Below the pieces are notes generated by a model. The model had not been told where the DNA came from, did not search any database, and was given only the letters and a program-made list of their open reading frames with translations. From contig JALGQZ010000011.1 of assembly GCA_023105745.1 (NCBI GenBank), forward strand, positions 17,758,975-17,822,974: a DNA stretch of 64,000 nt, given 5' to 3'. The first letter of the stretch is position 1. Each line of letters starts with the position of its first letter. Shown here in pieces: positions 23,301 through 33,042 of the stretch. The DNA is from Austropuccinia psidii (Eukaryota > Basidiomycota > Pucciniomycetes > Pucciniales > Sphaerophragmiaceae). The translations under genes were made by a program, and so were the position numbers.

Positions 23301-25500
23301 GAACTCAAAAATGCACCTGTGCTCATATTGCCTGACTTTGAACTACCTTTCAAGTTATACATAGATTCAGCATGTAGCCAAGGCTTAGGAGCAGCCCTTC
23401 ACCAGAGACAAATTGTGGATGGTGAACCAAAAGAGGGAGTAATATGTTACATCTCTAAGCAGCTGAAAGATTGAGAAGCCAGTTATGGGGCCACCCAGAC
23501 AGAATGTCTATGCCTAGTCTGGGCTCTAGAGAAACTCCATTATTATTTGGAGGGTGCAGTCTTTGAAGTCTACACAGACTTCCCAGCCTTGAAGTCTTTA
23601 CTAAACATGAAGACTACAAATAGACACATGCTAAGATTGAAAAAGCCATCCAGGAGTATAGAGGTAACTTGACCATCATATAGAAAGAAGTTTCAAGGCA
23701 TACCAATGCAGATGGCCTCAGCAGATTGCCATTGGATAACGTGAAAAGCAATCCAGCTTATGACCCTGAAGTTTCAGCCAAGACCGCTATACATTTCATG
23801 GAGATAGATAGGAAGAAGAACTTCATATTCTCTGAATGCGAACCAGAAAGTGGTACCCTGGACAGTGGAAACACTTATTCAGAATGGACAGAAACTCTCA
23901 TATACGGAATAAGCTCCTCAGAACTGCACAATGAAATTCGTAGTGCAGTACTAAAGTCTTATGCCAAACACCAACAGTGTATCATATTACTGCAACTGCT
24001 TCAACAAAGGTACAGGGGTCCAGAGCTGGAATCCCAGCTGGAAGAACCTTGGTTGAGGGCCTATAGGGATAACAAGTTCTTCCTTATAGATGGCCTGCTC
24101 TACCACAGAGAAAAACACAAAAGTGCACTCACAGTGGTATACAGGGACCACATCTCTCTGATCCTGTAGGAATGCAATGACTGCCCCTAAATGGGACACA
24201 TGGGTGAAGACAGGACCAAAGAGAGGGTAGCATGCACAACTTGATGGCCCAAGTGGGAACAAGAGTTGAGTGAATACATCAACACTTGCAAAAGATGGCA
24301 GAAGGCAAATAGGAAACATGGGAAGAAGTATGGATTACTTTGACATATAGAAGAACCCAAACACACATGGGAAACCATGAATATGGACTTGGTTACAGGA
24401 CTTGTCCAAGGAGGCAAAGAAAACTACAATGCCTGTTTAATTATAGTTGATAGGTTCAGCAAGAGTATGAAGTGTCTACCATGCCATAAGGAAGACACAG
24501 CTATGGATACTGCTCTGTTATTCTGGAATAACATCATATCTACCTAAGGAGTCCTTAAGATCATCATTAGTGATAGGGACCCAAAATTCACATCTGAATT
24601 TTGGACCAACTTGTATGACGTGCTTTGAACCAGGCTTGCATTTTCCACTGCATACCATCCACAAAAAGATGGATTAGCTGAAAGGATGATCCAGACAATG
24701 GAGGACATCCTTAGAAGGTTCTGTGCCTATGGCATGGAATACAAGGAACATGAAGGATAAACCCATGACTATGTTACCCTTCTACCAGCAGTTCAGCTGG
24801 CTTATAATACAAGTCAGCACTCTACCACAGCAAAAACACCTGCACTGGTAGAAAAAGGGCAGAATCCCCTTTTACCTGTGGACCACTTGAAGAAAAATCT
24901 TCTAACCATCCACCCCACAGCCAAAGACTTCCATGAAATTTGGAAGAGGGCTTATGACACAGCTGCCAAATTTATAGCTGAGGCAAAGGAGTATAATAAG
25001 CAGAGGTGGGACAAGTCACACATGGAACCTGACTTCATAGAGGGGGACCAGGTGCTGGTGTCTACACTAAACTCTAATAATCTAAAAGGACCTAAGAAGT
25101 TGAGAGACTCTTTTGTAGTTCTCTTTACTATCATTAATTTGGTAGGGGAAAATGCAGTGGAGGTCAAACTCACAGCAGAGTTCTCCAGGAAACACCCAGT
25201 GTTTCCAGTTAGTTTGTTCAAACCATACTTCCAAACAGAGGAGGGCAAATTCCCCTCCAGGAAGAAGAACCCCACACCACCAGAAATAGTGGAGGTGGAA
25301 GACTCCCCTAGACCAGTGAAGAAAACATCAGGGCCAGGAACATCAGACTTAATGGTAGGGATCAGAGCCAATACTTAGTCAGATTCAAGAACCAGACAGC
25401 TGATAAAGACAAATGGTTGGCAGAGGATGCCATACCAGCTGGGAACCTTCATTTAAGGAGATTCTGAGCCTCAAGGAGGACTGAAAAGTCTCATCAATGA
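20392..25500 (+). pseudogene. Gag-Pol polyprotein of E2, decayed
   Basis: Domains in order: helical start (MSQFSEQTQKQFSELEASHE, 20508); capsid-like region (WPKFSGTRYYDHMEL to about 21400); CCHC zinc knuckle with Cys/His codons at 21531, 21540, 21555 and 21570; protease with DSGA at 21924; RT with YIDD at 22917-22928; RNase H (about 23350-23720); integrase H2C2 and DDE core (24170-24780, with [10 protein letters not shown] and [12 protein letters not shown]); and chromodomain-like end to TGA 25498-25500. In-frame stops include TAG 21960-21962, TAA 22516, TAA 22938-22940 and several in the integrase; frameshifts also occur. In life this protein would build the particle, copy the RNA and integrate the cDNA. 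Confidence 0.92.
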
Positions 25501-25524
25501 TGAGCCTTTTTTAGAGGTAGGGTA
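25501..25524 (+). promoter_or_regulatory. Polypurine tract region of E2
   Basis: TTTTTTAGAGGTAGGGTA directly before the 3' LTR. The purine run AGAGGTAGGG is the expected primer for plus-strand synthesis. It has the same position and form in E1b and E3. Confidence 0.65.
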
Positions 25525-26957
25525 TGTTAGCCTGTGCCTCAAAACCAAAGCACAAGCATGACAGCCAAATACCATAAACCAATGGTATAGACAGGATATC
25601 ACCAAAACATGGAGCTGAGCAAAGTCAGCTCAAAAGGTATCAAAGGAAAGAGGAAACTAACCCCTTTCAAATATACAAGTCCCATCATCATAGGACAAAG
25701 AATAACAAAGTTATTCTTACACAAAGTTGTTGCTGAGCATAAAACTTAATTTTCACCTCTCATCTGATATAAATAGTAAGATGCCTAAACCCATAAAATG
25801 GGTATGAAAAACAAATCTCTCAGCCAGGGCTATCCATTGGTACTAACCAAACTGAGCTAGCACCAGTATTACAGAAGTTATGGTCAAATTCAGGCCAAAT
25901 AAGGGTGAACAAAATATTCACCTCCCATCTAACTTCTACAGTTCTAGTGTGAGATACCTAAAGTGGGGTCTTTTTGGAAAGAGCACAATCAGGATATCTG
26001 ATGGTTCCATCCATTTACCCATATCTCACCTAGAACGAAAGTTACAAAGCAAACAAGCCCAATACAGCTTCTTACCTAAAACAAGCATATGTACAAAAAT
26101 TTGTACATGGGATAACTTTACCATATTGGATGATAACCATACCAAATAAGGTACCATTGTGTAGATAATATACAGGTCTACACACAGAACCAATTTTGAG
26201 GTTGATATCTCAAGATATGCCAAAGTTATGGCTGTTTTAAAGTCAAAATCCCACAGTCTGGCCATTTCACCCTTACCATGGGATAATATCCCATAACCAT
26301 GATTATGAGGTGTCAAACTGACAAAGAAGCTTGTTTTTACTTCAATACCTCATATGTCATTCAATCCTGGGTCCCATACAGGTTCTGTACAGCATTCTAT
26401 GCGTCATACACGTCAGAATGAATGTGTGTGGCCACAAGATGAAATTTTTCACCCTGTATTAGTGAGAACTTCCCAGATGTGGTTTCAAAACCACATCTGA
26501 GCCCATTAAAGGTTATACAGGCCTTTTGCAAGCCACAAGCCTGTCTTAGAGAGTGAAAAGTCTTCACTTCCTCTATGTGGAGTGGTCTAGCAGCCTTTCT
26601 ACCCCATTTCAGGATAAAAAGGGGCCTTTTCACAGCCAGAAAAGGTCTCCTCATCCTGCTCTTGAATTTCTACATAGTATAACGGTCAAAAACAGTTCTA
26701 CTCTTGGAAAATAAACAGGTATACTTCTAATCTTAAGTATTGTAGACTTTATTATTGTAATCCAACAGGTCAAGCTGCACCCAGGGTTTTCAATAGGGCT
26801 CACCACCACTATTCTTCAATAGTAAAGCCCTTTTATTTTAATAATAAACTATTATTATACCTTAGTACCCTTATTTTTAATATTTATAACCGTGTCACAG
26901 TCATATTTAAATTTGTAATTATTGCAATTACAGCTTCATCATAGACTCAGCCAGACA
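25525..26957 (+). repeat. 3' LTR of E2
   Basis: 1433 bp, beginning TGTTAGCCTGTG and ending CTCAGCCAGACA. It carries the antisense frames 26026-26316 and 26397-26654 (minus). Confidence 0.95.
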
Positions 26958-26962
26958 TGATT
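26958..26962. repeat. Target site duplication of E2 (right)
   Basis: TGATT directly after the 3' LTR, matching 17292-17296. Confidence 0.92.
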
Positions 26963-28251
26963 ACTTCATCAATTTTAGATTCAAAATTTTATAATTAAAA
27001 CATTCTTCTGCTTCTGTTGGCTTGAAAAAATCTAACCCTATATATTGAAATTTATATAGCAAGTCAATAGCCAATAATCATTTATCATGCACAAAGATAA
27101 AACTCACCTGCAATCTCAAGCTCCCCAAGCCAGGCCAACATTTCAAGCTCTTGGTTACTGATCACCTTAATACCAATGGGCAGGAATGTATCAGCATCAT
27201 TGATATTATCAAGCCCCCTTTTTCGATGATTGTTTAGTAATATTGGAATGATAATTCAAAATGTCTCCAAACCCATTAATGCGGGATGAAAATATTCCTT
27301 GAAAATTAGCAGAGGATTACACTTTGGGCTCAGGTTAAGGCATTATATCGGTCATATCTTGTCCTATTGTATCATGTTTAATTGTCTCCCTTTCTTGAAA
27401 AGCTTCAATATTTTGAGGAGAGAAGGAGGGGTTTCATCATGTATTGTTTCATTGAGTATGGGGGAGCTTTCATTATGAGGAGGATCATTATCAATATGGT
27501 CCACTTCAACATTGATCATGTCATCACCTTGATCCCGGGAATCCTTTGCGGCTTCAAAGGTACAGCGTTTTTTGTTGGTTTTTTTGGTGGCATTTATATT
27601 TTGTCTTTTTTCTAATACTTTTCCTGCAACTCCAATTACCACTAAAGATCCTTCACGTTGAGATTTTCCCACCTCCACACCTGCCCATATATTGTAAGCA
27701 GCCCTTTTTAAGGTTTTTGTAGTGAATTAGTATTTGACTTATGCTTCAAATCCATTTTGAGGAGGCTCATTGCTTCAGAAATCTTTGATGCACATAATCA
27801 GGAATTTCACTATCATTTTGAATTTTTTTAGCCTTGCGATTTTTTGAGCAATCTTTGACACAAATTGTTCCTTGGATATAATTTTCACCTCCCCACTGGA
27901 AATTACATCATCTTGCCCTGCATCTTCTGTTGGTGAACAAGGTTCAACAGTCTTTTCCTTCTCATAGATTTTAAGATTTGGTTTCTGAGAGCTTGGAGGC
28001 TGAGGTGAAGTAAAGGCTATGACAAAATTATCAGGTTTGGAGAGACTACAAATATTTAAGATAAACCTATGCTCACATTCTGGAAGGACTGGTGGATCTG
28101 AATTACTTTCATGTGCCAGGCTCTCTACTTCAATGCCTAATTAGCTACTACTGACCATATCAGAGACTTCACTTCCACTCTTTGGGTCTGAAGTTTGTAG
28201 TTCATTGAATTCAGTTGAATTTCCCGGGGTTTTGGGCAGTGGTTGGGGCAT
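26963..28251 (-). pseudogene. Upstream part of an unrecognised minus-strand gene interrupted by E2
   Basis: On the minus strand a frame starts with ATG at 28251-28249 (MPQPLPKTPGNSTEFNELQT), has one early TAA, and continues through an acidic Ser/Pro-rich segment to about 27780. There a frame change leads to VHQRFLKQ and then to 27364-27740 (YNIWAGVEVGKSQREGSLVV, followed by a Lys-rich and an Asp/Asn/Pro-rich stretch). A further exon-like piece (DADTFLPIGIKVISNQELEM) ends at 27113 with a good donor CAG|GTGAG; an acceptor TATATAG follows at about 27048. The next exon runs into the E2 target site at 26962 and resumes at 17291. Charged, probably soluble; family not recognised. Stops show it is no longer functional. 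Confidence 0.45.
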
Positions 28252-28995
28252 AGCGGAGTTAGTTTATTGAGTAAAGAGGTGGTGACAAGTTGATGGATAA
28301 CTTGATCAAAATTCTTTGAATAAAAAGATCAAAATGGAAAAAAAAGGTGGGAGTTCTGAAAGTGGTGGAAGTAAAATAAGCTTAAGATATTAATTATTGA
28401 TTCCATTTTAGGTATCATCAATATTGGAGAATTTTTGAAATCTTGAAAGAAGTTAAATATCAATTTAAATCAGTTCAATACTTGGTGAACTTTCCAGAAA
28501 AAAGTCATTTCAGAACCACAGGCTGACCAAAAGAAACCTGCCCATTGATGGCCTTGGAACCTTCCATAAATATCTATTGAACGTTTTGTATTGCATTTGA
28601 AAAATATGATTTGTCACAAAATTCAAGGAGGTGATGTGTTGCAGATTATTTCATATCATTCAAATGAAATAACTTCCCTGTGAGAAATTGAATAAATTTT
28701 CCTAGGTAGAAACCTACTAAATTCAACTTCTGAACTATTGAATGCTCATGAGCTAAGGACTAAGCAAAGTGTTCCACTTGAATGATATGAGATAAAATGG
28801 TTTTGTTGCAAAAACAAAGACACAATTTGGGTATTAAATATTCCACTTATTAGTTTTTAACTTGTGAGCCTCATGATTCAAACCCTAACCCCAACATTGT
28901 TGATATACCTACCAATTTCCCCCCAGAACCTGTTGGCAGAGAAGGCCACTAAGAATGTCTCCATGATTGCATTCATCATGTACGCCAAAAAGCCA
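28252..28995. other. Intergenic DNA with a short inverted repeat
   Basis: No gene. An imperfect inverted pair (CATATCATTCAA at about 28652 and its complement TTGAATGATATG at about 28778), extended by TTGCA-like ends near 28637 and 28808, may mark a small non-autonomous element of about 175 bp; weak evidence. Confidence 0.3.
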
Positions 28996-28999
28996 CTGT

Positions 29000-29500
29000 A
29001 ACCTATTGATCTAATACCCAGCATAAGGATGGTAAGTGGCGGAGAGAGGATTAGGTATAAGGCCGGTTGAGTGCAGAGTCAGAGGCATATCTTGAGGGTG
29101 GCACGGGAGCATAAGAATTTTAAGCAGTATAGAAGATAAGGCAGGGGTGCGGAAGAGTAAGGAGTTGCGAGGTCACAGATGGGGGGCAGCATTGTAGTCT
29201 CAACTTGAGGGCACTGCAGGAACGTCAGGATCATAAGTGGGGCTGGGGATTAGGCCATTGTGAGGGTGGTGTTGGAGGCATTTTGGGAGGGAATTACACG
29301 ACGATAAAGATGGTAACGGGCATTGGAGGCATGTCGGGAGGGCACTACTGGAGCATAAGGGTTGTAAGCCGTTTCAGAGGAATGTATGGAGGGCACTATG
29401 TGAGCATAAGGGTGGTAAGCGTAAGGAGTGGTGAGGGTGGAGATGGGGAGGCAGTGTCAAAGTCATCTCTGGAGGGCGGTGTGGGAGCATAAGAATGCTA
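29000..29500. repeat. GC-rich irregular repeat block
   Basis: This purine-rich stretch stands out from the AT-rich surroundings. The core GAGCATAAGGGTGGTAAG recurs in variants near 29019, 29107, 29229, 29302, 29351, 29402 and 29484, often preceded by GGAGGGCACT. Spacing varies from about 50 to 120 bp. A plus-strand frame (29205-29492) reads Gly-rich repeats (GGHYWSIRVVS, GGHYVSIRVVS), probably a by-product. The GCATAAGG core also occurs in the 12 kb minisatellite. Confidence 0.6.
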
Positions 29501-29829
29501 ATGGTTGGAGAGGATTAGGCGAGGATGAGGAAGCCAATTCAAGCGTGAGAGTAGGAATTGTAAAGGGGTTAGATGATCAGGAGGTGGGGCGGAAGTCTTC
29601 TCATGCACAAATATGGGCATGCCAAACTTCTGCCTTGCACCATGAGGTGTAATTACCCAAACCTTGCAAATAGTGTTGAAATGGGGTTGGGCTTTGAGTG
29701 ACATTCTCATGTGAAACATGTGACAATTGATGTTGTCTTGACACAGAAGTGATGTGACCCACTAAATCCAGTCACTATAATGTGACACTAATGCAACTGA
29801 AGCACGCTTTTATACTGACCGCATTGCAG
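29501..29829. other. Unassigned DNA between repeat block and gag relic
   Basis: No recognisable gene or repeat. Confidence 0.35.
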
Positions 29830-30209
29830 CATGAATTCAATCTCTGGCCATTGACACAACATTCAACCTGGTGAGAGTCGGCCCTCCAGTACCTTGGGAT
29901 GCCCCCACAGGAGCAGGAACACCTTCAGTACCATCAAACCCTTCTTCTTCCACTGAATTTTCCCCTCCTCTTCACCATCTTCACCAGGACCCTCAAAAGT
30001 CCTGGAAATGAACTTGATCTTCTTGGCCCTCTTCCTTCCTTACTGGATGGTGCTGCTCCTTGCATAATGGGTCCTCTGTATAATTAGGCCCCCAGTTGAG
30101 GAACTGCTTGGGTGCCATCAAAATGGGCTCTTGGAGTTGGAGTAAGAACAGCTTGAGCTCTGGCTTGGGATGTAGTTGGTCTTGCAGGAGGTGAATGATG
30201 AATAGGCAT
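29830..30209 (-). pseudogene. N-terminal gag fragment of another LTR retrotransposon family
   Basis: The minus strand starts with ATG at 30209-30207 and reads a Pro/Ser/Arg-rich segment (MPIHHSPPARPTTSQARAQA), then a TAA near 30086. After it come GRGPRRSSSFPG and, in another frame, an acidic Gly/Glu stretch ending near a PVGASQGTGGPTL-like segment (about 29880-29910). This low-complexity N-terminus resembles the start of a gag frame in a different Ty3/Gypsy family of rusts (recollection). No capsid follows, so the fragment is truncated. E3 inserted about 500 bp upstream of its start. Confidence 0.45.
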
Positions 30210-30709
30210 GATTGGAAAAATAAAATATCAAAATAGATTATTAAAATCAAATTTTGAAGATGGAAGGCTTGAGCCAAATCAACTGGAAAGCTTGAAGTCC
30301 AAATCAAAATCAGAATCAATGTCTTGAAGAAAAATCAATCAATCAAAATGAACTCTTGAGGCAAATCCATCAATCCAATGTCAAAATGAATTCTTCAAGT
30401 CTATGAATCAATATTTAAAATCAATCAAAATAAAAATATTGCAAAACAAATCAAAAAATTCAAATGAATTCTTGAGGAAAAATCAATTTTTTGTCTAAAC
30501 TCTTGATATCAAAAATCAGCAAACTAAAATGAAATATTCAGCTGAATGAATTTTCTTGAAGTAAATGTCAATTGTGTCCATTCAATCAATAAAATCAAAT
30601 CAAGTTAGTCCTTCTTTAAACTCAAAATTTCTTGAAGAATGAAACAATATGAATCTTGATGTGAAGAATGTGTCTGAATAATTTGATGAGCAATTTGAAA
30701 ATTAAATGT
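30210..30709. other. A/T-rich stretch upstream of the gag relic
   Basis: No gene. It is rich in short variants of ATCAATCAAAATGAA and TTCTTGA. It may be the leader of the relic element at 29830-30209, read on the minus strand. Confidence 0.35.
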
Positions 30710-30714
30710 ATTTT
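30710..30714. repeat. Target site duplication of E3 (left)
   Basis: ATTTT directly before the LTR start TGTGAG; the same five bases follow the 3' LTR at 40816-40820. Confidence 0.9.
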
Positions 30715-32554
30715 TGTGAGCCTTAGAGGTAATTTCATATACCCAAAAGACCACAAATATAAAAAATAACATATTAATATAAATAAAATAAATTTATTTA
30801 TATTATTAAAATAAAAATAAAAAATATAAATATAAAATTATATTAAAAATAAAAAATTAATTATAATTTAAAAATAAAATTACTTTAAATTTTGTAAATA
30901 TAAAATTACATGTATACTTGAAAAATTTAAGTAAAAATGAAATTTTAACAAAATTGTGAAAAAATAAATAAATTTGGAAAAAAGTTAAATAAAATTTATT
31001 ATAACTTTTTATCCAATAAATAAACATATAAATTTTATTTCACCATTGGATTCCTCATAAAAAATCAGGTGGGGTCACCTCTGAGTGAAATTTTTGTAAC
31101 TCAACTCTAAATAAGCTTAAATTAAGTTTTTAGTATTTTCAATACAAAAGTTGAAAATCCTCAAAACCTTAATTTAATTCACACCACATGTGGTGTTAAC
31201 CATCAATTTTTGTGTTAAAATTGAGGTGTTGTGTTTAGTTTAGAAGTTATGAGGAGTTAAAGTATTTTCAATTGAATTCAATTGAAATGTCAAAATGTGC
31301 ACGTGTATTACATAAGTGAACTTTGATTTACATATGAGGTGTCAATTATTACTGTATTGTACTGTACAATTGAATTGAATTACATGTGTAAATTATAAGT
31401 ATAATACATGATGAGGAATTAAAGGAAAAAATAAATTGGAAAGATTAAATTTTGGGGGGGAAAAGGAACTCCAGCTCTAAGGGGGAGCTAGACCCCCAAA
31501 ATCCTTGCTGACAGGCGTGGGATGTCAAAATTCACGCAAAAGTTCATCACTTTGGGCCTGGAATTGAGTTACAGGGTCTGTGGACTCAATTGATGATGAG
31601 GTTTTGATACCAACTGGGGTAGTTTTAGCTGTTGCCAAGAAGGTAAAACTACCCTTAAGATAAAACAATCATAATAAAAACAGTTTTAACTGGTTTCTAC
31701 GCCTCTGACACACATTCTGACATGTTTTGAAGGCTCTAGGCCTGGTATTGCTATAGTAATGGCTGATTTAAGGGTCTAAAATGGCTAAAATTGGCTAAAA
31801 ATGGCTTAAACCAGCCCTTTTTGGTCTAAACCAGGGTTCAATGATGCCATAATTGGCTTTTCTGTTGTCAGACTGTTTTTCACGACTGACAAGAGTAAAT
31901 TTTACTTTTGGAGTAAGAGAATTGATGGCTATAAAAGAATGTCTTCTTTGCCCCACTTTTCTCTTCATGTTAGAATCTTTTCCTTTTATTAATTAGTTTA
32001 AAACTGTTAAACCAATCAATCAAAGATTCCAACCACCACTTTTAAATCATTTTAATCCTTTTAACCACGTGAAAAAATCATTATAATCATTGTTTGTAAC
32101 TCTTATAATCATTTTTACCCCTGAACCACCCCAAAAGTGAATTAAAGCATCTTTCATCACTGTAAACTTTGTCACTTTGTTTCCAAATTCACTCTGGTCA
32201 CTTTTGGGCGTGTTTTCTCTTTAATATTCTTTTTAAAGACTTTGTTCTTTAATTAATTGCTTGCAGTTCTTTGCTCAATTAATTCCAATTGAAATTGCTC
32301 TTGAAGAAATTTCTTTTGTAGCCTTAAAATATCTCTTGTAGAGTATTTTTTGGATAAATTTTTATTGTTGGTAAAACAATAAATTTTTATAATATTATTG
32401 TTTTATACTAATAAAGTTATAAACAATAAAATTGGCGTGTTTTCTCTTAAAAATAATATTTCATACTATTTTTAATTGATTTTTACCTTATACAAATTTT
32501 GAGGACAGGAAAAGTACTTGATTTTTAATCAAAGTTTCATATCCACACCTTACA
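30715..32554 (+). repeat. 5' LTR of E3
   Basis: 1840 bp, beginning TGTGAGCCTTAGAGG and ending ATCCACACCTTACA. Unusually long. It contains AT-rich early U3 sequence, a 22-bp perfect palindrome centred on GAATTC (31266-31287) and a TATA box at 31930. Confidence 0.96.
31930..31936 (+). promoter_or_regulatory. TATA box in the E3 LTR
   Basis: TATAAAA in the context GGCTATAAAAGAATG. A start about 30 nt downstream would give a transcript beginning near 31960, close to the last ATG (31967) before a long ATG-free stretch. The start site is inferred. Confidence 0.55.
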
Positions 32555-32572
32555 TTTGGGGGCCCAGCCGTG
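32555..32572 (+). promoter_or_regulatory. Primer-binding-like block of E3
   Basis: TTTGGGGGCCCAGCCGTG directly after the 5' LTR. It is similar to the family A block although LTRs and proteins differ strongly, so it is under constraint. The primer tRNA, or self-priming, is not resolved. Confidence 0.65.
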
Positions 32573-32781
32573 ATATTTTACCTGTGACATATTTTTTTAC
32601 TCTTTTTAAATCTTTTTTCTTCTATTGAAAAATTTAAAAACCTATAAAAAATACTTATAATCCAAAAAAATCCATAAAAAATAACTTTTTTTTCATATTA
32701 TAAGTGAGGCTTAAATTTTTATTTCTTTTTTTGAAATATCTTTTTTTTACTTAATTAATTGGTTTTTTCATTAATTTTAGT

Positions 32782-32978
32782 GTCTGACAACGTGGTAAGA
32801 CAAGAAAACATTGAAACAGCCTCAACAGTAACCAGCATTATCCCTGCCAGTACTGTTAATTCTGATCATAATAGCACTGTTATTGTGACTCAAAATAACC
32901 AGCCTGAACCAATATCTTCTGAATTAATTAACTTGGACATAAGTAATACTCTTCAGAAGGCTAAGAATTTGGCCAATA
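32782..32978 (+). other. Exon-like open frame upstream of the E3 intron
   Basis: After a pyrimidine-rich tract ending TTAATTTTAG (32771-32780), a frame without ATG is open through a Ser/Thr/Asn-rich stretch to the donor at 32979. Joined to 33043 it continues without a shift into ORF1. It has no ATG in any frame, so it is either untranslated leader that happens to be open, or it is read from a non-AUG start. The upstream AG may end another leader intron. Confidence 0.5.
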
Positions 32979-33042
32979 GTAAGTTTTTGACGTAAAAATA
33001 CTATTTTAAGCCTTTTTTAACCATAATTATGCCTTCAACCAG
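32979..33042 (+). other. 64-nt intron of E3 containing the Gag-Pol start codon
   Basis: Donor GTAAGTTTTTGAC at 32979, acceptor TTCAACCAG ending at 33042, with a branch-like TTTAACCATAA near 33015-33025. The length is typical of fungal introns. ATG 33029 lies inside, 11 nt before the acceptor AG. Removal places exon 1 in frame with ORF1 (the codon AGT is formed across the join) and leaves ATG 33099 as the first ATG. E1a and E2 share AAGTTTTTGAC and an ATG just before their acceptor. Confidence 0.7.

Larger units (their letters stand above)
17297..26957 (+). mobile_element. E2: full-length family A Ty3/Gypsy element, decayed
   Basis: This 9.66-kb element has two LTRs (17297-18731 and 25525-26957), both in TG..CA form with the short inverted ends TGTCAG/CTGACA (one base varied in the 3' copy). 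It is flanked by the target duplication TGATT. Inside are a primer-binding-like block, leader, ORF1, gag, protease, RT, RNase H, integrase, chromodomain and polypurine tract. The LTRs differ at many sites and all frames carry stops, so the insertion is old. It lies inside the reading frame of a minus-strand gene. Confidence 0.95.
31970..33028 (+). promoter_or_regulatory. ATG-free leader of E3
   Basis: Between ATG 31967-31969 and ATG 33029 the plus strand has no ATG in any frame over 1059 nt of AT-rich sequence spanning the end of the LTR, the primer-binding-like block and exon 1. At this base composition one would expect roughly fifteen. This fits selection for ribosome scanning from the 5' end to the start codon controlled by the intron at 32979-33042. 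Confidence 0.7.

Noticed and set aside
28637..28811. Possible 175-bp inverted-repeat element
   Set aside because: The inverted arms are short and imperfect, and no target duplication is visible, so it is only mentioned in the region description.
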